The position numbers and the translations under genes were made by a program. Below the pieces are notes generated by a model. The model searched no databases. It saw only the letters and a list, made by a program, of their open reading frames with translations, and was not told the origin of the DNA. Below are positions 52,197 through 61,700 of a DNA stretch of 64,000 nt, in pieces. This DNA is from Aquicella lusitana (GTDB taxonomy: Bacteria; Pseudomonadota; Gammaproteobacteria; DSM-16500). The DNA lies in contig NZ_LR699114.1 in the NCBI RefSeq assembly GCF_902459475.1, positions 992,001 to 1,056,000 of the forward strand, given 5' to 3'. The stretch's first letter is position 1. Each line of letters opens with the position of its first letter.

Positions 52197-54623
52197 GTGA
52201 ATTCAATTCTGGTCCTGGTCCGCGGATTAATTGTTGCTCAAACGATCTCTCATGTTGATAAATGCATAGCACTTTTTTTCAAAACAGAGCCAGCATCAGA
52301 GGCTGTGCTGTGCGCAATGAAAAATTTTGAGCTTGAAGAAAATGACATAGACAGTTTGCTTTTTAAGATCTATCTGGCGAAATCGAGACCTTGCAATAAA
52401 GCTTATTGTGATGTCCTTTTTGATGCACTAGTTAAAAAGAAAGCCTCCTTGCGCTTGCCTGGTGTGCCAGAAGATTCGGATCTCTTTAAAAATGAAATAC
52501 GATCCATACAAGAGCAAGTTGAAGAAAAATACCAAAAACATCTCAATAACATAGCCATATTAACCAAGCTATTGCACGGCTTGCAACTGGGTGCTTCCAT
52601 TCTTGAAAGCAAAATTACGCAATTAGATAAAAATAAATTAGCGAATAGAAAAAAAATAAGGCTTCTACAAAATGTGCTTGGCGTAGCTGAGCCTACATGG
52701 GGAAGTGCACCTGGCCATTCCCTGGATACTTTTTATGGACTCATATCGCTTATATCTAATGCGACACAATCAACTAATTTGCTTGATCAACAGATGAATG
52801 AAATCTTTCATTACGCAAGGTCTATGCAGATAAACAGGGTAATCAATCCTGTTGAGCGCTACAAAAATGAACAAGGGGTTTTGCGCCGACTGAAGCAGTG
52901 GACTAGCGATTCTATTAAAAGTATTTTGGGTGTCGGCAGTCAGAGTACGCCGCAAATATTAAGAAACGTTATTGCGAACGAGGCGTTACTTTTCCAAAGA
53001 GCAGAAAAAAAAGCGAGTTTATCTCGAAGCCAACGGTTTTTGTTTCCAACGAGAGCGGAAAATCAAGTCAAGTTTTATAGTAATGCCTATGCTGATGCTG
53101 CTCATCGTGACGGCGCATTTGCTGATATTTTTGATGATATGGAAACAGCGAAGGAAAATATTTTTATTGTTGGGTGGGCGCTATCGCCTACAGAGCAATT
53201 TGGGAAAAATAATCGCCGCTTGCCGGAATTGTTAGTTGAAAAGGCCAGGCAAGGCATAAAAATTGTGATTCTAGTGTGGGATAATATTGCGCCCGTTCAC
53301 AGAGAGCAAGTTAAAAATTTTGCTTTGGCGATGAATCATGAAATATCCAAGTTATCACCAGTCGACGCGGAAAAGGTAAGAGAAAATCTGCACCTGAAAT
53401 GTTCAACCAGAAAGTTAGGCATTTCAGACCATCAAAAAATGGTTGTGGCAGACTCAACACTTTACTTGGGCGGGTTGGATTTAACGGTTGGCCGTTCGAA
53501 TCCTGACGAATGGCATGATTGTCACGCTCAAATCAAAGGTCCTATTGTGGAAGATGCGATTAGTCTTATTCAGAATCGGTGGGATGCTAAAAAGTGCAAA
53601 ATGAAAATAGGATCGCACGAGAAAGCAAGCAAGATATTGGAAGAAAAAAAACAACAATGCGAAAAGGTTAACGCTAGAATATCCATGGACGTGCTGAATC
53701 AAAAATCAACCATACAGCTTGTTTGCTCCATGCGTAAAGAATATTTTCATGCCAGAAATTGGCATAGCATAAAAAAAGACAAACAGCATCATACTGATGA
53801 AATTCAAAGTGTCTATGTGGAGGCTATTAGAAAATCTGATAAATTTATATACATGGAAAATCAGTTTTTTATCGGCCCGCGTTTTCATAAAGACGGCAAG
53901 CGCACAGTTGAAGGTTCAAATCAGGTTATTTTAGAGATTGCAAAAAAAATCAAAGATAAAATTTCTAAAGGGGAAGATTTTCATTTTTATTGCCAGTTAC
54001 CTTTTCGTCCGGAAGGGAATGATCCTGGCGCATTGGACGTTAAAGTTATTTTGCGCAAGCAATGGAAGACATTAGAGTGGCTGATCAAAACTGTCGATGC
54101 TTGCGCAAGACTGCACGGAAAATCAGCGAAAGATTATCTAACTTTTTATAACCTTGGTCAAATGGAAGGCGATCAATATAAAATGAAGTATACACATTCC
54201 AAATTGATGATTGTGGATGACCAAGAGTTGATCCTTGGCTCTGCTAATTGTAATGAGCGCAGCATGCTAGGCGCTCGTGATAGTGAAGTGGGGATTCATA
54301 TGAAAAATCAAAAGGAAATAAGAGTGTATCGCGAAAAGTTAATGTGCGAACATTTCGGGGATGAATTTATTGATCAAAATTATAGCTTGATTACCCAACC
54401 GAATGCTAGGAATGCCCATGCTGCATTGCACCAACACCTTGATAACGCATGCGCTGCAATGCGGGGCCGCGACAGAAGAAAAATTGTCGCAACACCTTGG
54501 GGGAATCAGCCTATCGCAACACTATTAGCAGGTGAAAAACCTCAACACGTGTTGGAGAGTTCTCCTCTCCTTTTCCGTATTGGTGCGTTTGTTTCAAAGC
54601 GCATAAGCAAATTAGTGCGATAG
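52197..54623 (+). CDS. phospholipase D-like protein, candidate effector
   Basis: The 808-residue protein has two HKD motifs of the PLD superfamily: HQKMVVAD at residues 412-419 (His412, Lys414, Asp419) with YLGGLDLTVGR after it, and HSKLMIVD at 667-674 with GSANCNERSM after it. Around them are NIFIVGWALSP and YMENQFFIG, matching eukaryotic-type PLDs. Residues 1-270 are a helical region of no known family. There is no signal peptide, so export would need a dedicated system; PLD effectors are known in Legionella. The start is GTG at 52197, supported by the promoter; ATG at 52317 is an alternative. It cleaves or transfers phospholipid head groups if the family activity holds. Confidence 0.85.
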   Translation: MNSILVLVRGLIVAQTISHVDKCIALFFKTEPASEAVLCAMKNFELEENDIDSLLFKIYLAKSRPCNKAYCDVLFDALVKKKASLRLPGVPEDSDLFKNEIRSIQEQVEEKYQKHLNNIAILTKLLHGLQLGASILESKITQLDKNKLANRKKIRLLQNVLGVAEPTWGSAPGHSLDTFYGLISLISNATQSTNLLDQQMNEIFHYARSMQINRVINPVERYKNEQGVLRRLKQWTSDSIKSILGVGSQSTPQILRNVIANEALLFQRAEKKASLSRSQRFLFPTRAENQVKFYSNAYADAAHRDGAFADIFDDMETAKENIFIVGWALSPTEQFGKNNRRLPELLVEKARQGIKIVILVWDNIAPVHREQVKNFALAMNHEISKLSPVDAEKVRENLHLKCSTRKLGISDHQKMVVADSTLYLGGLDLTVGRSNPDEWHDCHAQIKGPIVEDAISLIQNRWDAKKCKMKIGSHEKASKILEEKKQQCEKVNARISMDVLNQKSTIQLVCSMRKEYFHARNWHSIKKDKQHHTDEIQSVYVEAIRKSDKFIYMENQFFIGPRFHKDGKRTVEGSNQVILEIAKKIKDKISKGEDFHFYCQLPFRPEGNDPGALDVKVILRKQWKTLEWLIKTVDACARLHGKSAKDYLTFYNLGQMEGDQYKMKYTHSKLMIVDDQELILGSANCNERSMLGARDSEVGIHMKNQKEIRVYREKLMCEHFGDEFIDQNYSLITQPNARNAHAALHQHLDNACAAMRGRDRRKIVATPWGNQPIATLLAGEKPQHVLESSPLLFRIGAFVSKRISKLVR

Positions 54624-54658
54624 TTTACATTGCAACAATACGTTGGGTATTCTAGCCG

Positions 54659-54778
54659 TTCTTAATGTCGTATTAATCAAATAGTTCATCAAGCAGTTTC
54701 TCCACTCGGCCTATGCGTTCCTTAGGTTCATGGGGATCCAGCGTAAATCGCAGTCGAGTGGGACCGTCGAGGCGGTAC
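54659..54778 (-). pseudogene. duplicated 3' end of mfd
   Basis: These 120 bases match 58696-58815, the last codons and downstream flank of mfd, with six mismatches (95 percent identity by my count). The copy stops abruptly at 54778 and has no start, so it is a remnant. It begins 35 bp after the PLD stop codon; the true mfd end begins 41 bp after a matching scrap of PLD. Confidence 0.92.
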
Positions 54779-54916
54779 CAAGTCATGGAAGCTTGGCTAG
54801 GCTTGATCGCTGAAAGCCCACTATTGTCTCAGTATGCATTTGATCAATAATCAAAAAAATTTCTTATAAAAACTAAGCTATACTAAAAAAAATAGTATTT
54901 TTTGAATTTCTTAATT

Positions 54917-57649
54917 ATGCCAAGACTGACGACTACAGAACTTGCAAACCTAGTTATTGAAAGTATTCCAGACGATATTGTTAACGATAAAAAATTTCGT
55001 CAATTGAATAGCGAAATACTTTTAATATTAGCTAGCAAAGATGTGGAGCAATTATCTTATTGGTTATTATTCAATTCATTCACAAAACATAAATTGGATC
55101 AGTTGGTTAGTCGACAAAATAGTGGCGAAATAAAAAATCCAAGTGTTAATTTAAAAAGCGAGATTAGGAAAATCTTTCTTGCTTACCTGGAAGAGCTACT
55201 AGTTAAACAAAATAATATACCAAAATATGAAACGGAAGATTTTAGTCCGCAGGAATATTCGGAATTTGCCGAGAGATTGGAATCTATTAAAAATGTCCTT
55301 TCCCGCGAGAAGCCTGCGACCTTAGACACGATGCAATATTTAATTGCTGCTAAAAATCGCCGCAATAAAGCGTTAGGTCGACATTTGAATGTTGAGGGGA
55401 TTAGTGCTTCAAAATATGCGAGTGAATTTACCGTTAAAAGACTCGCAAAAGAAATAATAAAATTAAAACCTGGCGATCGAAAGCAATTTCTTTATTACCA
55501 TCGTGGTCAGAATCATGCGTTTGGTTTAGATGTAGAAGTAGATGATAATGGCAAATTTAAAATTTTTAGTATAGAGCCAGCAGCTGATAAAAATCATTTG
55601 GTTGCAATTGATTTTCTAGTCCAATTTTTACAAGACCAACACGTAGATTTTGAATTTAAAGCTTGTGTTTCGGATTTGCAATGGGACCCTCATAATTGTG
55701 CTTTTTATGTGTATTCTATACTTAACGAATTAGCTAAATATGATCATGTTTATGATTATTTACCAGAAAGCATTCCTGAAGATAACATTGCCGAGCAAAA
55801 CAAAAATGTTTCTATTATTATTAATCCAATTTTAAAAGAAGTTAAAAATTATGAGCTTAAACACTTAGATCGAATTACTTTCGTAAAACCATCAGGATTA
55901 CCTACTAGATTAATTAGCATGGGGCAATCGTACACCGTTATGTTGGAGCAGTTACAATCTCATCATGAATTTTCAACTGATAAACAACTTTCGCCAGAAA
56001 AATTTATTGAAATTCAAAAGAAAAGATATTCATTTGATGAAAAACTTGATCGAAAAACAAAATATATTCACCAAAGAAGAAAAAAAATTGCTGACCGATT
56101 TAATAATAGCATAAATAATTTACTTGGACCCGTTTACGCGGGTACAGTTAAGCAATTTCCGTTATTAGGAAAAATAATTAATCGTGAAAATATTAATTTT
56201 TTTAATGAATTCATTGATAATGATGCTTACTTAATAGATGAAAAATTAAATTCATTACAAAAATTAGTAGCATTTATTTTTTCGACCAAAAAAATATTAG
56301 GCGAAATGGATAACTATGAATTATCTATTCTCGCGCAAATACGAGAAACATATATACGTTTGTTACAAAAAAAAGGGTTTGCATTTTTTCAGCAAAAAAT
56401 TGATGATCGAGAGCGCATCTTGACATTAAGTTTAGGCAAAAAAATAGCTGAAGAAAGTATACAAGATCCTGTAGAAATTCTAAAAAGTATATTTCCTATG
56501 TCAGAAATCATTCGATTTTACCGGGACACACCGGTGATTCTTGGGGATTTTAAATTAAATAATCCTGTCACTGATTTTTATGAAAATAATGAAACAGAAT
56601 TCAATGATGCTAGTTTAGAAAATTTACTCGAAAAAGTAAAAGAAGATTTCTATGATAAAGAAAATAATGATTTTCTTTATGATGAAGTAAGAATCATAGA
56701 GACATTGTTGGATGCTGCTAGTTCTATTACTTACCCTTCTCGTTACCTGGATGAAGATACTCCTAATGAAACAATATCTGCCATTTACATAATTAAAAAA
56801 GAATGTTTTAAGCAAATAGCTAAGTTATATGCGCAAAACAAAACTGAAATCGCAGATAAATTATTTGAAGAAGTTGTTACTCGAAAATATATGAAAGTCG
56901 ATGCATTACTTTCAGCGCATGATTTAGACGCATTAAAATTAGTTGTTGAGCGTAGCTTTGATTATAAAACAATGGTTCATGTTACTCAGCTTGGGATTAG
57001 AGGTTTACCTGATTACTTTCGTGCTCCAAATCCACTCTTAAGTTTAATTAAACAAGAAAATATTACAGCTAAATCTATTCTTTCAGCATTGGATGAAGAA
57101 AATTTAGGCGTGTTAATCAGCCTTGAAAAAAAGATTGAATACTTAAAAAGTATTTTTGATATTTTTGATCAAGAAGATGATCAAATAAAACTTAATGAAG
57201 TATGTATAGCTCATGCTTTATTACTGACAAAATATTCTGATGGTTTTCAATATATTAAAGAAGATGATTTTTTTAGTAATACTTTGTTTTGGACTTTAAT
57301 TAATTCTCCAGATGATAAATCCATGACAGAAAAAAATATATTAATAAAATTAGATGATATCCCGAATTTGTTTTCTAGATTAAAATATCTTGAAGCGGCT
57401 TATTTTGTTATTTCAAACGACATTTATGGTAATTATTCTAATCCATCTGATAAGGATAATAATCAGAAATTAAACTCTAGACAAATTAAACATATAAAAA
57501 TATTGCAGCAAACTTATAAAAGTTTAATTAGAAATTTAGATGTAAGCAATGATGACAAATATAATCAGCAATTATTAAAGCTCATTAATAGTAGTAAATT
57601 GTTAGATTTTCATATTTCGCCAAATTTAAAACAGCGAATCGGTTATTAA
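54917..57649 (+). CDS. YopJ-like candidate acetyltransferase with long C-terminal extension
   Basis: The 910-residue protein is encoded by very AT-rich DNA. Residues about 190-275 read like the catalytic core of YopJ-family (C55) Ser/Thr acetyltransferases: the histidine in NHAFGLDVEV (His200), the glutamate in FSIEPA (Glu220) and the cysteine in LQWDPHNCAFYVYSILNELA (Cys261). The spacings are 20 and 41 residues, compared with 19 and 44 in YopJ. The remaining 630 residues are helical, lysine- and asparagine-rich, and of unknown family. No signal peptide. I chose ATG 54917 over the in-frame TTG at 54902. It lies between two copies of the mfd end, beside a PLD gene. Whether it acetylates host kinases or is a protease cannot be read from the sequence. 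Confidence 0.7.
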   Translation: MPRLTTTELANLVIESIPDDIVNDKKFRQLNSEILLILASKDVEQLSYWLLFNSFTKHKLDQLVSRQNSGEIKNPSVNLKSEIRKIFLAYLEELLVKQNNIPKYETEDFSPQEYSEFAERLESIKNVLSREKPATLDTMQYLIAAKNRRNKALGRHLNVEGISASKYASEFTVKRLAKEIIKLKPGDRKQFLYYHRGQNHAFGLDVEVDDNGKFKIFSIEPAADKNHLVAIDFLVQFLQDQHVDFEFKACVSDLQWDPHNCAFYVYSILNELAKYDHVYDYLPESIPEDNIAEQNKNVSIIINPILKEVKNYELKHLDRITFVKPSGLPTRLISMGQSYTVMLEQLQSHHEFSTDKQLSPEKFIEIQKKRYSFDEKLDRKTKYIHQRRKKIADRFNNSINNLLGPVYAGTVKQFPLLGKIINRENINFFNEFIDNDAYLIDEKLNSLQKLVAFIFSTKKILGEMDNYELSILAQIRETYIRLLQKKGFAFFQQKIDDRERILTLSLGKKIAEESIQDPVEILKSIFPMSEIIRFYRDTPVILGDFKLNNPVTDFYENNETEFNDASLENLLEKVKEDFYDKENNDFLYDEVRIIETLLDAASSITYPSRYLDEDTPNETISAIYIIKKECFKQIAKLYAQNKTEIADKLFEEVVTRKYMKVDALLSAHDLDALKLVVERSFDYKTMVHVTQLGIRGLPDYFRAPNPLLSLIKQENITAKSILSALDEENLGVLISLEKKIEYLKSIFDIFDQEDDQIKLNEVCIAHALLLTKYSDGFQYIKEDDFFSNTLFWTLINSPDDKSMTEKNILIKLDDIPNLFSRLKYLEAAYFVISNDIYGNYSNPSDKDNNQKLNSRQIKHIKILQQTYKSLIRNLDVSNDDKYNQQLLKLINSSKLLDFHISPNLKQRIGY

Positions 57650-57715
57650 CTATTTTTTAAAAATTTTAAAAGTATTAGATATGAAGTCTATGAATTGGTT
57701 GCTAACATAACAGAA

Positions 57716-58513
57716 ATGAATAAATTAGCAGATCCTGCTAATAAACGAGGACCAGCTGCAATTCAAATAATTTCTCCTTTAGACCAAAATAATGATGCTG
57801 GCGAAGAAATTCAAGTAAGCGCTGTGCCAAATAATTCTCAGAATCTAAGCATTAGAGAAATTATTACCAATTATTATGAGTCAGGTAAAACAAATGAGGA
57901 ATGCTATGAAGATTACAATTTTAAACTATCTACTTTTTCATTTAGTAGGCTATTTCCTAGGCTAAGTAGCTGGATCGGTTACGAGCGTCTTAATCCAGAG
58001 GTTAATATTAATGATGATGATTGGAAGATTAATTTAGCCATTCATTATGAAGATTTGGGATTAGCATTTGCTATTTTGTCAGAGTGCGCACAAACGCATC
58101 AAATTGCACTTTTTAAAGTTATGTCAATTGAGACGGCCAGACATAATTCTCAAAATAAAGATATGACCGGCCGAGAAATTGTTTTATATCGCAATGGGAA
58201 CCCTGAGTTCACAGCAGAGAAATGGATAGAAATTTTAAAAGAAATTGAAGAAAAATTTCGTGCTGCAAACATTAGGCCGTCAACAGAAACATCCCCTATT
58301 ACGAACCGCCGTTTGGGAAAATATGTCAGTTACACACACCCAGCTTGGATACCTGAAGAAGCTGGCAAAAGTCGTTATAATATTCCTTTTTCACAAGGGA
58401 TTAGAGAAACAGTTAAAGAAGATGAAGATATTTTTACTAATTATTTCTACGATAATAATAATGAGTGTATTTCGACTGCTGCTTCTATAACCCGATTATC
58501 TTCTGGAAAATGA
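57716..58513 (+). CDS. OspF/SpvC-like phosphothreonine-lyase fold protein, catalytic residues changed
   Basis: The 265-residue protein resembles the OspF/SpvC/HopAI1 family, effectors that remove phosphate from host MAP kinases by beta-elimination. The match covers DWKINLAIHYEDLGLAFAIL (OspF: DKFHISIAREQVPLAFQIL), LFKVMSIE (KWKITDMN), IVLYRNG (FTLYVKS) and GKYVSYTHPA (WKYVSYRNEL). Lys104, Lys134 and Tyr158 are kept, but the general-acid His is Asn106 and the Arg after SY is Thr, so the usual lyase reaction is doubtful. The N-terminal 90 residues are disordered-looking. Start is ATG 57716; TTG 57695 is possible. AT-rich like its upstream neighbour, and 66 bp downstream of it. The family link was made by eye. 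Confidence 0.55.
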   Translation: MNKLADPANKRGPAAIQIISPLDQNNDAGEEIQVSAVPNNSQNLSIREIITNYYESGKTNEECYEDYNFKLSTFSFSRLFPRLSSWIGYERLNPEVNINDDDWKINLAIHYEDLGLAFAILSECAQTHQIALFKVMSIETARHNSQNKDMTGREIVLYRNGNPEFTAEKWIEILKEIEEKFRAANIRPSTETSPITNRRLGKYVSYTHPAWIPEEAGKSRYNIPFSQGIRETVKEDEDIFTNYFYDNNNECISTAASITRLSSGK

Positions 58514-58584
58514 ACCTTTTTTATATGTCTAATTTTTACATATGCAAGCTTAGGCATGACTTAAATGAGGAATAGGCGCATCGA

Positions 58585-58601
58585 AAAATGGCCAGAGTCC
58601 A
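58585..58601 (+). repeat. AATGGCCAAAGTCCA core motif, copy 3
   Basis: AAAATGGCCAGAGTCCA differs by one base from the copy at 31366. Here it has no adjacent palindrome; it marks the right edge of the AT-rich insertion. Confidence 0.6.
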
Positions 58602-58606
58602 GTGAA

Positions 58607-58654
58607 AGCGAATTCAATTCTGATCAGTGGGCTCATAGCAAATTAGTGCGATAG
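58607..58654 (+). pseudogene. scrap joining the start and end of a PLD-like gene
   Basis: Bases 58607-58622 match the PLD gene's start (52196-52211) at 15 of 16 positions, and 58637-58654 match its last 18 bases (54606-54623) exactly, stop codon included. Only 14 bases lie between. This looks like a second copy of the gene, nearly all deleted. Confidence 0.65.
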
Positions 58655-58709
58655 CTACCGAGCTTAATTAGAACAGTTTGTATGAGAGTGAGCGATTCTT
58701 AATGCCGTA

Positions 58710-61700
58710 TTAATCAAATAGTTCATCAAGCAGTTTCTCCACCCGGCCTATGCGTTCTTTAGGTTCATGGGTATCCAGCGTAAATCGCAGTCGAGTGGGG
58801 CCGTCGAGGCGATACTGCTGCGGTTTGGTTTGGATGAGGCGAATAATGGTTTCCGGTTTAACCTGTGGCCTTTCAGAAAACTCAAATTTGCCGCCTTTTT
58901 CACCAGCTTCTAGTTTGATAATGCCCAGTTTTTCGGCTTTCAATTTGAGTTCAGTCAGAGCAAAAAGATTTTTGAGCTGATCGGGCAGCAGTCCAAAACG
59001 GTCAATCATTTCAACCTGAATTTCATCCAGCTCCGCTGTTTCTTTTGCGGTGGCGATGCGTTTGTAGAATTGCAGGCGTAGTTGAACATCACCCAGATAA
59101 TTTTCCGGTATGAGCGCGGTTAGATGTAAATCAATTTCGGAGCCTTGATGCAACAATGATTTGTCAAAATCGGGCTCTTTACCCGCTTTCAATGCATCCA
59201 CAGCCCGGGATAGTAAATCCATATAAAGCGTAAAGCCGATTTCCTGCATTTCGCCGCTTTGTTCTTCGCCTAGTAATTCACCTGCGCCGCGAATTTCAAG
59301 ATCATGCGTGGCCAGTGTAAACCCGATGCCCAAATCGTCCAGGGCGGCAATGGCATCGAGCCGTTTGGCAGCGTGATCGGTGATATGCTCCCGGGAAGGA
59401 ATTAAGAGATAAGCATAAGCCTGATGATGCGAACGTCCCACGCGGCCACGCAATTGATGCAATTGAGCCAGGCCAAATTTGTCAGCACGATTAATAATAA
59501 TCGTGTTAGCGGTAGGAACATCGATACCGCTTTCAATGATGGTGGAGCAGACAAGTACATTGAAATGACGATGATAAAATTCAGACATCACGCGTTCCAG
59601 CTCACGTTCATGCATTTGTCCATGTGCGACAGTAGGTCGCGCTTCATGTACCAATGTTGAAATTTCCTCGGCTTTTTTATTGATCGTGGTGATGTCGTTA
59701 TGCAAAAAGTAAACTTGCCCGCCGCGCATGATTTCGCGCTGGATCGCTTCCTGTATAATGGCATCGTTGTATTCATGGACAAATGTTTTAACGGATAACC
59801 GGCGGGCAGGTGGTGTGGCTATCACAGACAAGTCGCGAATGCCGGACAAAGCCATGTTCATGGTGCGCGGAATAGGTGTAGCCGTAAGAGTAAGCATGTC
59901 AATGGTCGTGCGTAGCGCCTTCAATTTTTCTTTTTGCTTTACGCCAAACCGATGTTCCTCGTCAATAATGACAAGGCCCAGGGATTTAAATTTAATATCT
60001 TGCTGTAATAGCTTGTGTGTGCCAATGATAATATCGATTTTTCCATTTTCCATGCGCTGCAAAATATTTTTCTGTTCCTTGCCGGTTCGAAACCGCGACA
60101 ACATCTCAACCTGGATAGGCCAGTCAGCAAAGCGGTCTTGGAAATTCTGGAAATGCTGCTGTGCTAGCAGTGTGGTGGGTACCAATAAGGCTACCTGCTT
60201 GCCGTTTTGCACGGCGAGGAACGCGGCGCGCAGGGCGACTTCCGTTTTGCCGAAACCCACATCGCCGCAAATGACTCTGTCCATGGGCTTATCAGAGGTC
60301 ATATCGTTAAACACTTGCTCGATGGCTTGCAGCTGATCGGGTGTTTCTTCAAAAGGAAATGCTGCAGCAAAAGCAGCATATTGTTCATCCGGAAGCGTAT
60401 ATTTATGTCCTGGCCGGGCTGCGCGTTTGGCATACAAGTCGAGCAGCTCGGCCGCTACATCTCGTACTTTTTCTGCCGCTTTACGTTTGGCACGCTGCCA
60501 GTTTTCTGTACCCAATTTATTAATAGGCGTATGTTCTAGGTCTGTGCCGGTGTAGCGGCTAATCAGGTGCAGTGATGCAACTGGCACATATAATTTGTCG
60601 CCACCTTGATATTCTAGGCATAAGAACTCCGCGACTTGGTCGCCCACTTTTAATGTTTGCAGGCCGCGGTAACGGCCAACGCCATGATCAATGTGTACGA
60701 CGGGGTCATCGATTTGTAATTCCGTGAGATCGCGGATAAGAGCGTCAGGATCTTGCACTGATTTTTTTCGCAGACGCCGTTGCATAACGCGTTTGCCATA
60801 CAGCTGCGTCTCTGTGAGCAGGGTCAGTGCGAGATCGCTAAGACAAAAGCCTTCTTCTAGCGGCGCGACGACAATGCCGCGAGTTTTGTCACTTGCTAAA
60901 AATTCCCGCCAGGAATGAAAATAAGTAGGTGAGAGTGAAATTGTCCGGAAAAGCTGTAAAAGAACCTCGCGTCTTCCCGCAGTTTCTGCACAAAATAGCA
61001 GGCGGCCTGGGTAGTCCGCAGCAAATTTTTGCAGTGCAGCAAGCGGTTGAGTCGCTTTGTGATCAATATCGAGAGAGGGCGCAGCCTCGGTCGCGAAGGT
61101 ATAAGTGTCCTTTATTTCATGATGATTGATACTGATTTGTGGATAATCACGCAGCGACAATTTAAGCGATTGTGCAGAAACAAAAAGAGACTTGGGTGAA
61201 AGCAGCGGTCTTGATGTATCATGTCGGCCCTGCTCATATCGCATTTCAATTTCTTGCCAGAACTCAACCGCCTTTGCTTCTAAATCGCCTATGCTGACAA
61301 CGCAGGTGTTATCAGGGAGATAATCAAAAAGCGTGGCTGTTTTATCAAAAAATAGCGGTAAATAATATTCGATGCCGGGTGAGCATATTCCTTCACTGAT
61401 ATCCTGATAAATGGGCGATTTGAGCGGATTGCCGCCAAACTGGCTGCGCCAAGCCTGTCTGAAATGCTCGATGGCGTTCTCGGTTAGCGGAAATTCCTTA
61501 GCGGGCAATAAGCGTATTTCAGTCAATTTTTCCAGGGAGCGCTGCGTGTCTGGTGAAAACACGCGTATGGAATCGACTTCATTATCGAAGAGATCAATAC
61601 GAAAAGGGGTTCTGCTGCCCATGGGAAAGAGATCAATAATTGATCCCCGGATAGCAAATTCGCCGTGTTCCCTCACCTGGCTGACAGCATGATAACCTGC

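Noticed and set aside
54785-54901. Promoter for the YopJ-like gene (TATACT at 54879-54884)
   Set aside because: A -10-like hexamer is present but no acceptable -35 at 16-18 bases; in such AT-rich DNA it is likely by chance.
54902-58513. Phage origin for the AT-rich genes
   Set aside because: No integrase, structural or replication genes and no tRNA attachment site are seen; the flanks are explained by an mfd-end duplication.
59728-60336. A 202-codon plus-strand frame inside mfd
   Set aside because: It lies wholly antisense to the conserved helicase motor of Mfd; its Cys/Arg/Ser-rich composition is typical of a shadow frame.
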